Below are positions 1 through 12,208 of a stretch of 64,000 bases of DNA, piece after piece; positions within the stretch are counted from its first letter, which is position 1, and each line of letters starts with the position of its first letter. The DNA comes from Pachysolen tannophilus NRRL Y-2460 (lineage: Eukaryota; Ascomycota; Pichiomycetes; Alaninales; Pachysolenaceae), in contig KV454011.1 of NCBI GenBank assembly GCA_001661245.1, positions 898,426-962,425 on the forward strand, written 5' to 3'. A program made the translations under genes and the position numbers. The notes below the pieces were generated by a model, which had not been told where the DNA came from, did no database searches, and worked only from the letters and a program-made list of their open reading frames with translations.

Positions 1-1051
1 AAAAAAAAAATTTAAAAAAAAATTTTTTTATTTTTTTTTTTGCTTCTTCTTTTTTCTCTGTTTTTAATTCGTCTGCATGGGACAAAAATACAAACAATAG
101 TTAAGTTTTGAGGAAACTTGAAAGATTTTCGGATTATGGTCATATTTCTTGCCTTAATTACAATAGGGTAATTTACTAAGAGAAATACCAATTGACGTTT
201 TCTATTTATATTGTGCATATAGCATATAACATCAACAACTTAATTTGCTTATAAAAACAGATCATGAATCATATATATTAATTTTCATTGACAACGCAAT
301 ATCCGTAACTTTTTAAATGGTAATCATAAGATGTCTCTCTAATTTTTAAAATTATTCCAATATTAAGTTTCTTAAACATTAATTCTTTATCTCTCTCTCT
401 TTCCATTTTTTTCTACATTACATTAACGGACATATTCAAAATATTTAATTCTTTCTCTTTTGTTTATTTATTTTGTTTTGTTTTTTGTTTTGTTTTGTTT
501 TGTTTTTTTGTTTTTTTGTTTTTTTGTTTTTTGTTTTCTTTTTTCTATGTTATGTTCTGTAACTATGCGGCAAAATATGTAGTTCAGAGTCTGGGCATAA
601 AATTTGTATTTTTGTCTTTTTCTTATTTTTTGTTATTTTTGTTATTTTTGTCTTATTATGCAGCTGCAATTAAATTTTTGTCCTGATCTGGAAGAATTAG
701 TTTCCTCTTTCGTACAAGTTATGAGGTAAATAACTATATTTAGCCATTCTGTTATTTTGGGATTTCCGCATTCGTCAATTAGGAAGTTTCAGCCCTTTCC
801 TCGAGTATCCATGGTAATAATTGATAGCGTTACTTTTGAAAAATTTTTCTTTTTTAGTCTTTTTAAAATAGAAGTCAGAATTTTCTCGATTAAATGGTTA
901 AAAAGGTATATAAAGAAACTAATTTCCCACATTCTGGTTCAAATTCTTTTCCCTTTTCCTTTTTTTTTCTTTCTTTCTTATTTATTTATCAATAATTACA
1001 GATTTTTAGATCCAACTATATACATTCGCTCACCAAATAAAACTATTAGAA
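1..1051. other. gene-free AT-rich left edge
   Basis: This is low-complexity AT-rich sequence with TTTTG/TTTTTTG-type simple repeats around 475-535. Open frames here are short, hydrophobic or F/K-rich, and look like by-products of the base composition. The right part is the promoter of the wall-protein gene. I see no RNA gene. Confidence 0.6.
907..914 (+). promoter_or_regulatory. TATA box of the GPI wall-protein gene
   Basis: TATATAAA lies about 138 bp before the ATG at 1052 and is followed by a pyrimidine-rich stretch. This layout is typical of strongly expressed yeast genes. The assignment rests on motif and position only. Confidence 0.5.
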
Positions 1052-1438
1052 ATGAGATTCTCAACTGTTATTGCTCCATTAGCCATTGCTTCAGTCGCTT
1101 CAGCTGCTTACGCTAACGGTACTTCTACCGTCACTGAAGATGATGTTTCAACCACCGTTGTTACCATCACCTCATGCTCCAACAATGCTTGTAGCACTGG
1201 TGCTGTTACAACTGGTGTCACCGTTGTCACTGAAACCATCTCTGGTACCATCACTGAATATACCACTTACTGCCCATTGACTGCTTCTGAATCATCAACT
1301 TCAGCTGTTGCCGCCACAAGTCTGACCACTTCATCAAACTCTACCATTTCAACATATGAAAATGCTGGTGTTAACAATGTTGCTGCTCAAGCTGGTGTTG
1401 CTGCTGTTGCCGGTGCCGTTGCTATGATGTTGTTATAA
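1052..1438 (+). CDS. small GPI-anchored cell wall protein, PGA59/PGA62-like
   Basis: The 128-residue protein has an N-terminal signal peptide (about residues 1-21, ending ASAAYA), a short Ser/Thr-rich body with TVVTITSCS and ITEYTTYCPLT segments, four cysteines, and a hydrophobic C-terminus (AGAVAMMLL) preceded by small residues and Asn, as expected for GPI attachment. The body resembles the short PGA59/PGA62-type wall mannoproteins of Candida species. It probably becomes glycosylated and linked to wall glucan. The promoter has a TATA box and codon use looks like that of an abundant protein. One CTG codon at 1322-1324 sits in a T-S-x-T-T-S-S context where Ser fits better than Leu. The GPI and wall assignment is firm; the exact orthologue is not. 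Confidence 0.8.
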   Translation: MRFSTVIAPLAIASVASAAYANGTSTVTEDDVSTTVVTITSCSNNACSTGAVTTGVTVVTETISGTITEYTTYCPLTASESSTSAVAATSLTTSSNSTISTYENAGVNNVAAQAGVAAVAGAVAMMLL

Positions 1439-2437
1439 GCAAATTCCAAATTTTTTATTGTTTTTAAAAAAGGGGTTTCTTGTAATTAATTGATTAGATT
1501 TTTATTATTTTAATAAGTTTTTTTTTACAGGTTTTTAAATTTTTCTTCGTTCTACTTTTCAATTTTCTCGTTAGCATGAACAAGTGTTGTGTGTTATAAT
1601 TTTTAATAACTATTTTTATCGTTATTTTTTGGAGGTACAATTTTTACTTTGTAGGACAATAATTAAATTACAATTTAATATATTTAGACCTTTATAAAGA
1701 AATATAATCTCTTGTGAAGATGATATCATCTTTATCATTATTATTTCCAAATTTAAATAATGTTAAATTATTAACATGTTTATTACCTCTTCTTTTTTTT
1801 TTTCATGATTTTCATGATTTTCAATTTTTTATGACTCTTTACAATTATTTTGGGTAAATTGAAGGCGTTCTTCTTAACGGCAAATTGTCTTTCTTCGAAT
1901 GTAGATCACAGATTGTTAAAGTGGTCAATTTAAATGCGGTCTTTTTTTAGTTACTTACCTTAAAATGCGTATTTTTATTTTTTTTTTGAGTACATCTGAG
2001 TATATTTGACCCGTTTAAGCTTAACGGACAGAATTTAAAGAAGGAAAAAGTGCAACAATTTCCGAAGCCGGGCAGACGGTTTTACATATAAATGTTTGTT
2101 AACAAAACATATTATATTACCCTGTTTGGTTAATAAAGTAAATGGTTAAATAACATTGAAAGGAGAATGAATAATAATAATAATAATAATAATTTTGAAA
2201 AAACTTTATAAATCTGACTAAATTAACTAAATGAAGTTATATTTTTAGGAATTGGATCAAATTTAAGATCTGGCCCAAAAAAAAAAAAGAGAAAGGGAAA
2301 AAGGGAAAAAGGGAAACAAAAAAATAATCAAAATCAGCAATGTATGTATGTAGATAGGTAATTAGGTAAGTAGGTACAATCTCATTTTTTCTTTTCAGAA
2401 GTAATTGTATCTCAAGCATTAAAATTTTCTTTTTCTT
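1439..2437. other. convergent intergenic region
   Basis: This is the shared 3' region of the wall-protein gene and AVL9. It contains poly-T runs, an AAT microsatellite near 2172-2195 and a purine-rich stretch near 2276-2320. No gene or RNA is recognised. Confidence 0.5.
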
Positions 2438-4699
2438 TCATTGTAAATTGTTATTATTATCTTCTTTGTTTATCTGTGATTTTTTTAATTGGGACCATGA
2501 AGTCCAGCCATTTAAAAAATTTTTGGTATTACTTGCAGTAGAGTTCTTATCTGCACTGTTACTCTCCGCAGTAGTTGTACTACTTAAATCTTCGTTATCA
2601 ATTAATTCAATTGGTACTGCCAGTTCTGAGTCCGAAAAATCCTGTTTTTCTTCTTTTACTTTTCCCCCTTGCTCATGATCCTTTAATTGCAGTTGCAGTT
2701 GCAGTTGCAGTTGCAGATGCAAATGTTGTTGTTGATGGTAAAATTCACGTTTCTGTTTTAAATCAACAATAGTCTTGGAAAATTTTTCCTTTTGACTTGT
2801 GTAGAAATTATTGAAAAAATTAGAATTACCACTATTACTAGAATTATGAAGAAGTAAACCAACATGAACAGGTTCAAATTGTCCTTGCATGTTAAAAATC
2901 TCATCATATGAACTTTCATTAAAAATTCTAAAATTTGTAGTTTGTTTCCATTCATTGATGAAATTCAAATTAAAATATGAAATATGATTTGGCTTCATAT
3001 TATCTTTAGGGGCTCTGAAACCATTTGTATTATCTGAATTTAATGATTGTAATTGTGTTTGGTTGGCATTACTTAAGAAATAATCATATTTAACACTTGA
3101 TAACATCCCAACCAAATAATTTTCAAAATTATTTCTTATATAATCGTCCACTATTGAATCCAAATACATTGCACTTGATGATATTATCTTATCCTTGTTT
3201 AACTCTGCTACAGTGGTATCTGATTCTATTCCAAATTCATTCCCATTGCTATTTCTTTCAACTTGTTTAATAATTTCATCAATGAAAAATTTATCTTGAG
3301 ATGTTAACGATAATTTTTTTTCTAAATCTTTATCAACAATTTCAATTGAATTTTTCCCCTGTGGATGATCAATATAAACAATCAAATCAGCAATTTTATT
3401 CTTTTGATCCAACAATAAGCCATTAGAAGTACCAATCATATACCATTTTGTTTCTTCATCGTATAAATAATCTAATTGTTGTAAAACCAAGTAAGGTTGG
3501 AAAAATCCACCTTTATTAAAAATTTGTAAAGGCAAACCTAAAAATTTAAGTTTTGAGTTACGATTTGATAAACTTACTGATGAAGGTTTTGTTAAATTCT
3601 TTGATAAATTTTCCAAATTAGAAGCACCACAATCATGTAAATTTAACATTAAATTTGGAATGAGTGATAATATGGAAAATTGATAATTTGATAATTTTAA
3701 TAAATTTTTACTAAAAATTAAAATTCTTTTCTCTAACATTAACGCTTTAAAAATTATTAACAAATCTCTTTTATAATTTAAAATTAATTCTTTTAAATTT
3801 AATCCCATATAAAAATCTGATTCATGAAGTATTCCAATTGATTTTCCATTATTATTTGCAGGATTTGTAGCAATACTACTTGGCATACTATCATCTTTTT
3901 CTTCTTGAAATATAATTCCATTATTGTTATACAATATATTAACATTATCAAACAACTGTTTTATAATTAATTTGTCATCGAAATCGCGTTGTTCAAAAAA
4001 ACTCTTGGTAATAATACTCAATTTTTCTCGAAGTTGAATCGTTATAGGATAACTAGAGATTATCACCACTGATTTCTGAACTATAGACCGTGTTTGATCT
4101 TCCTTCCTATGAAGTAATTCTGCACTTTCTAGTTGCCTAATACACGCACATCCAAACAAAGTTGTCATTTCATTTTCTTCGTTAACGGTATTATTGCTAT
4201 CATCATCATTTTTTTTTGAATTTACTTCCACTGATTTTGGATCATATAATAATGTAAAGTTTGAAAAAGTTTCTTCAAATAAATGAGCACCATCAGGTAA
4301 TGATTGAAATGGTAAGTTGGGCCAAATCTTAGTAAACTTAGCAATCTGTGATGCTTGAGAAGTCTCTGGTGTAGTATTAGAATCAATCCAATATTCAATC
4401 TCTGGTCCTCTGGTATGATGGAAATCAACAACGCATATCCCAAAAATTAATTTCTTATCCTTTAAATCTATAGATGGTTGCTGCAATTGCTGATGTCGCC
4501 TTATTATTTCATTTTCTTGTGGTGTTGTGAACATACTTTGTGTATTATTAATATCCTGGTTTGCGGTGACAGTATCATCATCCTTTTCTTGTATTTCTTC
4601 CTCCGATGAAAGTACTCCATTCTCATCATCATCAATAACAGACACCCATGGGTTTTCTGCTATAGGTGGCATATCTTCTTCCATTCCATTGAACGCCAT
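2438..4699 (-). CDS. AVL9: Avl9-family late secretory pathway protein
   Basis: The 753-residue protein has the hallmark FGICVVDFHHTRGPEIEYW near residues 85-105, followed by IWPNLPFQSLPDGAH, which identifies the Avl9/DENN-related family. In S. cerevisiae Avl9 acts in Golgi-to-surface transport. Conserved blocks continue through LMLEKRILIFSKNLLKLSNYQFSILSLIPNL and the YLYDEETKWYMIGTSNGLLL segment. The N-terminus is acidic. Near the C-terminus a Gln/Leu dipeptide run is encoded by a TTGCAG-type repeat around 2688-2720. The ATG at 4699 starts a well-conserved order of segments and no upstream extension is needed. TRM82 lies upstream on the same strand. Family assignment is confident; the role is taken from yeast. 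Confidence 0.9.
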   Translation of the reverse strand: MAFNGMEEDMPPIAENPWVSVIDDDENGVLSSEEEIQEKDDDTVTANQDINNTQSMFTTPQENEIIRRHQQLQQPSIDLKDKKLIFGICVVDFHHTRGPEIEYWIDSNTTPETSQASQIAKFTKIWPNLPFQSLPDGAHLFEETFSNFTLLYDPKSVEVNSKKNDDDSNNTVNEENEMTTLFGCACIRQLESAELLHRKEDQTRSIVQKSVVIISSYPITIQLREKLSIITKSFFEQRDFDDKLIIKQLFDNVNILYNNNGIIFQEEKDDSMPSSIATNPANNNGKSIGILHESDFYMGLNLKELILNYKRDLLIIFKALMLEKRILIFSKNLLKLSNYQFSILSLIPNLMLNLHDCGASNLENLSKNLTKPSSVSLSNRNSKLKFLGLPLQIFNKGGFFQPYLVLQQLDYLYDEETKWYMIGTSNGLLLDQKNKIADLIVYIDHPQGKNSIEIVDKDLEKKLSLTSQDKFFIDEIIKQVERNSNGNEFGIESDTTVAELNKDKIISSSAMYLDSIVDDYIRNNFENYLVGMLSSVKYDYFLSNANQTQLQSLNSDNTNGFRAPKDNMKPNHISYFNLNFINEWKQTTNFRIFNESSYDEIFNMQGQFEPVHVGLLLHNSSNSGNSNFFNNFYTSQKEKFSKTIVDLKQKREFYHQQQHLHLQLQLQLQLQLKDHEQGGKVKEEKQDFSDSELAVPIELIDNEDLSSTTTAESNSADKNSTASNTKNFLNGWTSWSQLKKSQINKEDNNNNLQ

Positions 4700-4937
4700 C
4701 TCTTTCTCTTATACTTCTTCTTCTTCTTTTTCTTCTTCCTGGCAATTATTATTTGTATTGTATTTTGGTTTTTTTTCGATGAGAAACTACGTAATTTCTA
4801 TATGAGGAATTTTTTTTTTTTATATTTTTTTTTCACTATTTTTATTATGTCAAGAAGATCATATATATATATTAATAATATTACAACAGACTATTTAGTA
4901 ATTAAGTTAGCTATATTGAATGGGACCCTTCTCGTGA

Positions 4938-6256
4938 TTAGTGTTCGCCTCTCTTGCGTAATTGAGAGATGTGGTACAATGGATAAAACAGTTTTGTGGT
5001 GTCAACATCACAGATACTATTTTGTGAGATAGAATCTTGTAAATTTGCATCGGCTTCAGTGTTGGAAAATTGACCTGTTTGAGCATTTATTTTGAAAAAT
5101 TTTAATAATTTGTTGTTATCGTTATCGAACGATAAAATTAAATGGTCTCCTGTTAAATCTGATGTTATATCGACTATGCTATTGTCTGTTTCTAATAATT
5201 GATCGAAAACAATTTTCCCACTTTCTTCTAAATTAAGTATTAAAAGTGAATGATTTTTTTCTGTTAATACACATAATTTCAGGAAATCATTTTTTTTCAA
5301 TGCAATAATCTTAACCACATTTACTAGTTCTGTATCTTTGGATATGTATTCTTTGATGTCAAATCTGAAAAGTAAGCAGTCGTTGGAAGTTTCTTTGGAC
5401 CAATCCCAACTTCTAATGTACTCATCACCTCCCCCGCTTATCAATAAATCGGGTTTCCACCAAGGTATACATAATGATGAGACAAACTCCTCATGATCGA
5501 AAAGCCACTTATCAATCACATAGGAAAGAGGGAAATTTGTCACTCTTATATGTTCGTCTCTATCGGCAGTAATAATAAACTCTTTTTGATTTCCACCTTC
5601 TCTAGTACTGATTCCTATTACTGCATCGGTCAACATTGAAACATGACCTAAAATTGGTACCAAATCTTTTGTAGGAATGATTTCTTGTGAAGCAATTGGT
5701 AAAGAATAAGCATCTCCAAATTTGTCACCAACAATTATAAACTCATCGTTATAATTGGTAGAAATTGTACATGGTCTTTTAGGAAATGGTTGCCTCTTGA
5801 TCAATTTCAATGCTGGTGGTACTCTTTGATCATCTCCAGAACTGCCATCAAATAACGAAAATACAACTATGGCCTTATCTGAATCGGTGGTACCGATTAA
5901 ATACTGCTCATTTCTAGAAAGTTTTAAAGTCCTGATATAATTATATACAGTTGGAGCTCCCGCACCAGGTACTGGAATCTTGGGAATCTTATTCTTTTTT
6001 TTTTCTTTTTCTTTGGACCGTCACTCACCCCACCCTCATGAGTTTCTTCTATTTCTTTCTGTTGCTGTTCCAATTCCAACTGTTTGATCTTTTCCAGCTG
6101 CTGTTGTTTTAAAGTTATATCGACATCCACATCATCAGTCCATGTGCTCACTAGTTCACCTGTACAAGTCTTGAAAATTTGAATATGATTCTTCACTGAT
6201 GTGAAAAGGTACTCCCCCTTTTTATCCGTGACTATGATTTGAAATGGATGTTTCAT
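4938..6256 (-). CDS. TRM82: tRNA (guanine-N7) methyltransferase subunit Trm82, frame broken
   Basis: This WD-repeat protein is the non-catalytic partner of Trm8 in m7G46 formation in tRNA. The N-terminal part begins MKHPFQIIVTDKKGE (ATG at 6256; an in-frame ATG at 6280 is less like the yeast protein) and the rest matches Trm82 (GDKFGDAYSLP, ILGHVSMLTDAV, DRDEHIRVTNFP, SGGGDEYIRSWDW). The two parts lie in different frames. The change of frame is at a run of ten A on the coding strand (5995-6004). With one more A the frame would continue through IPVPGAGAP...YNYIR, which matches Trm82. The coding span is one base short of a multiple of three. I favour a sequencing indel over a true pseudogene, because everything else is intact. 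No splice signals explain it. Confidence 0.8.
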
Positions 6257-6280
6257 GGCTGATATATAATCAAAGGACAT

Positions 6281-6367
6281 ATATATATATATATATAATA
6301 TAAATATTTTACGAAACAGTTTTTTTTTCGGTACTAAATCTTGTTAGTTTCTCTGATGAGATGCGTG

Positions 6368-6403
<36 letters not shown>

Positions 6404-6587
6404 GGTTTTCTTTCGGTACTTTTGAAGTAAATGATTTGATTTTACTCAAGTTTTCACAAGTTTTGAAAAGGCAAAATCAACTCTAGATGAACTCTTATTG
6501 CAATACGAGTAAACAAGAATGTAATCTCAATTCAATTTGGATGTAAAAAATGAATTGAGTAAGAAAAAAAAAAATTAAAAAAGAAAG
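6281..6587. other. spacer with long homopolymer
   Basis: The spacer contains an AT dinucleotide run just before TRM82 and a poly-T tract of about 30 bases near 6373-6402. An A-rich stretch at 6565-6585, read on the minus strand, is the T-run terminator for tRNA-Met. No gene is seen. Confidence 0.5.
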
Positions 6588-6661
6588 TGCTCTCGGCGAG
6601 GCTCGAACTCGCGACCTTCAGATTATGAGACTAACGCTCTAGCCAACTGAGCCACGAAAGC
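6588..6661 (-). tRNA. tRNA-Met (CAT), elongator type
   Basis: The 74-nt sequence folds as a cloverleaf. The acceptor arms GCTTTCG/CGAGAGC pair, the A box reads TGGCTCAGTTGG, the anticodon loop is CTCATAA, and the B box is GGTTCGAGCC-like (GAGTTCGAGCCTC). There is no intron. Discriminator base is A. A T-run follows on the transcribed strand. The sequence resembles yeast elongator tRNA-Met rather than the initiator. Confidence 0.93.
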
Positions 6662-6907
6662 AGTTTCTTGTGAACGGCGGAAGAATCTCTTAGTATATGG
6701 AGAATACAACGACCAAAATAAAAAAACTGGAAAATAATGATTAAATTGAATTTATCAGAAAACTAATAGATAGACAGAAAAGAAGGTTTGAATTACGAGT
6801 TTTCATTAAAGCTTCAACACTTTTTTATTTTTAAGATACACATAAAAAAAAAAAAAAATTTTCAAATTAAATTACACTTTTGTTTTTTTTTCTCTTTTTT
6901 TTTGGAG

Positions 6908-9396
<2,489 letters not shown>

Positions 9397-10707
9397 ATGG
9401 CGGATATCAAATTAGAGCCAGCCGATCTGAGATCAGAAAATTATGGTGATTATAATGATTTATTAAAGCAAGAATTTAAAGGGAAGAATAATAATAATAT
9501 TAGTTTAGAAGATTTAAAAGAAACAAATATTAATGATAATATTGATTTTTACAAAAAATTTTTTGATAAAAATTCAAAAGAATTTGAAAAGGAAAAAAAT
9601 AAAACAGAAGAAGATGAAGATTTAAAAATTTTTAAATCAATTTTTTCAAAAAATAAACCACAAAGAAAACCAAAATTATCTTTTAGACCTCCAAATGGAT
9701 CGATTTTAAAAATAACAGATTTTAATTCAAAATTACCATTAATTGATCAAGATTCTTATATGGATTTGGATGATATTTCATTTTTAAATCATAGTCTTAT
9801 TAATTCTAAAAAAATAGTTGTCGTGTCTGGTGCAGGTATATCTGTTGCTGCAGGAATACCAGATTTTAGATCTTCAAATGGATTATTTCAAGGACTTTCA
9901 GATCAAACTACAAAAGGAGGAAATGGGAAACAGTTATTTGATTATCAATCTGTTTATAGATCACCTGAACTAATGGTGAAGTTCCATGAAATGGTGAAAA
10001 GTTTATTTAAGATGTCATTAGCATATAAACCAACTTTATTTCATAAATTTTTAAATTATTTATCAATGGATAGTAGATTATTAAGATTATATACACAAAA
10101 TATTGATTGTTTTGAAACACAGTTATCACAGTTACAAACAAATATTCCTCTTTCATCGCTAGACGATGCTCCAAAGACTATCCAATTGCATGGTAACGTT
10201 CAAATTATGGGATGTACAAAATGTAAATACATTTCTAAATTAAATCCCGAAATTTTTAATAGCCTTTCAAATAATACTGAATTACCAATATGTCCAGAAT
10301 GTGAAGAAATGGAAACTGTTAGAAAAGTTGTTGGTAAGAGATCTGTTGGTTGTGGAAATTTACGTCCAAGAATTGTATTATATAATGAATTTCATCCCGA
10401 TGGTGAAATAATAGGTTCTATATCTTCTAAAGATTTATTGAGAAAACCAGATTCTTTAATAATTGTTGGAACAACTTTGAAAATTCCAGGAGTTAGAAGA
10501 TTAGTTAAAGAACTCACCAGAGTTGTACATTATAATAAAGGTTGCGTAATATGGATAAATATTGAAGAACCATCTATGTCAGTCGTTGATTATTTAGAAT
10601 TCATAGATCTCATAGTTGTTGGTGACTGTCAAGATATCCCTTTAATACTAGAAAAGTATCTGTTGGAAATTGATCAAATTAAAAAATTCAAAAAACAAAG
10701 AGCTACC

Positions 10708-10743
<36 letters not shown>

Positions 10744-10896
10744 CCATTGAAAAGAGTCGCAAAGGAAAATTCAAAGAAATATGAAAAAATTCAATCAAGT
10801 TTGGATATTAAACATGGTTCTTTGAAGTTGCAAGATAAAAAAAAACCCGTAAATACAAATAATCCAGCAGTTGGTAAAGTTACAAAAAACAAATAA
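9397..10896 (+). CDS. Sir2-family NAD-dependent histone deacetylase, HST3/HST4 type
   Basis: The 499-residue protein carries a sirtuin core: SGAGISVAAGIPDFRSS (GAGIS at residues 145-149), TQNIDCFE, the catalytic His in IQLHGNV, and two CxxC zinc pairs (CTKCKY and CPECEE). The block GKRSVGCGNLRPRIVLYNEF plus VGTTLKIPGVRRLVKEL is typical of the Hst3/Hst4 branch, which removes acetyl from histone H3 Lys56 after S phase, rather than of Sir2/Hst1 or Hst2. The N-terminal 110 residues are acidic and Asn/Lys-rich. The C-terminal tail is basic with a poly-Asn run encoded by an AAT microsatellite at 10708-10738. Subfamily assignment is good; HST3 cannot be told from HST4. Confidence 0.9.
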
Positions 10897-11047
10897 TTAC
10901 CTGTAATCATGGTGATAATTAGATTTAACATTTCCACTCTTCCTACGAGTATATAATTTAAAAATTAAGTTATTATATTAGCTTTTAGTTTTTATTGTAA
11001 ATTGTTTAAGCACTATATTAAAATCACCTTTTTTTTAACCCTATTAA

Positions 11048-11929
11048 TTACTCCTCTTCAAGTTCAACCTCATCATTTGGTTCCTTTGGTTCTTGAGCTT
11101 CTCCCCATTGTGTAACATCGTCTATATACGATAATATAGTTGCAACACTATCATAATTATCATTTTTTGTAGAGCAATCCAAAGGTAAAAACTGCACCAT
11201 TCCAAAATCATCCACCAATTGTGCTATCGACCTACTCAATTTTGCAAATTTTTCATTGTCTTGGAAAAAATCAATCTTTCTTGATACTATATCTTCATCT
11301 TTTATTACACCCCTGCCATTTCCTTTAACATCTGCCAAAAGCATTGGATCTGGGTTCAAGAATTTCTTTAACTCCTTTTTCGAAACTTTATCCTTTATCA
11401 AGTCCAATTTACTCAAGATATTTATATGTGGAAGTTCTAAATGAACCATTGCTGACATTGCACTTAAAGCACCGCTGAAAAATTTTGATCTATCAGTGAT
11501 AAAAGGAGCTTCCAACAAGTAACAAGCACAAAGACTGAAATTCAAGTGTTGCTGTAAATGTTTAACTAACATAGGTAATACTGGGACATGATTATACAAT
11601 TCTATTTGCCCAGGGCAATCAAATATCAAATATTCATCATTATAATCACCAATCTCATCGTCAAGCCAATCTAAGTTCTTCATTAAAAATTCAAAACAGT
11701 ATATCAAAGCACCGTTGGGACCTAGGTTTAATTCATCCATAACATCCTGTACAGAGATTAAGTCTCTTATATCAATAGTAAATTCATATTCTGTAGGTTC
11801 AGCAGCAGGATCTAAATTGACAATATGAGCTCTGCGGCCAATCGATTGCATATATGATATTATCGAATTACAAAAAGTCGACTTTCCTACCCCAGCAGGT
11901 CCTAAAGTCAATACACCAACTCTTGACAT
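11048..11929 (-). CDS. GPN3: GPN-loop GTPase Gpn3
   Basis: The 293-residue protein has the P-loop GPAGVGKST (residues 10-18), the family-defining Gly-Pro-Asn loop (residues 70-72 in LGPNGAL), and the switch DCPGQIELY. The order of segments ([56 protein letters not shown]) matches yeast Gpn3 rather than Gpn1 or Gpn2. Gpn3 with Gpn1 helps assemble and import RNA polymerase II. The tail is acidic. The gene is complete. The 3' end faces that of the sirtuin gene about 150 bp away. Confidence 0.96.
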   Translation of the reverse strand: MSRVGVLTLGPAGVGKSTFCNSIISYMQSIGRRAHIVNLDPAAEPTEYEFTIDIRDLISVQDVMDELNLGPNGALIYCFEFLMKNLDWLDDEIGDYNDEYLIFDCPGQIELYNHVPVLPMLVKHLQQHLNFSLCACYLLEAPFITDRSKFFSGALSAMSAMVHLELPHINILSKLDLIKDKVSKKELKKFLNPDPMLLADVKGNGRGVIKDEDIVSRKIDFFQDNEKFAKLSRSIAQLVDDFGMVQFLPLDCSTKNDNYDSVATILSYIDDVTQWGEAQEPKEPNDEVELEEE

Positions 11930-12208
11930 TCTTTATTCTAATACCGCTTCTATTGCTGCTCCAGAACTTGATACATACAAACTTATATATATATATATAT
12001 ATAGATAGAGATATTTATAATGTTATATATATATAATGTGATAGTTTGTATTATATTTTAAATCATCAGAAAAAAATTTTTTTGTACCATAAAAAGAGCC
12101 CTTGATAACTAAAAGACGACAAGAAATTACAGATGCGAGTTAAAGATCAACTAATATATAATTCAAAGAGAAGAAAGAGAAAGCAAAAAATGTGTTTATA
12201 ATAATATC

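Noticed and set aside
757-1116. 119-codon plus frame overlapping the wall-protein gene
   Set aside because: It is Phe/Ile-rich, runs through the promoter and TATA region, and overlaps the real signal peptide in another frame.
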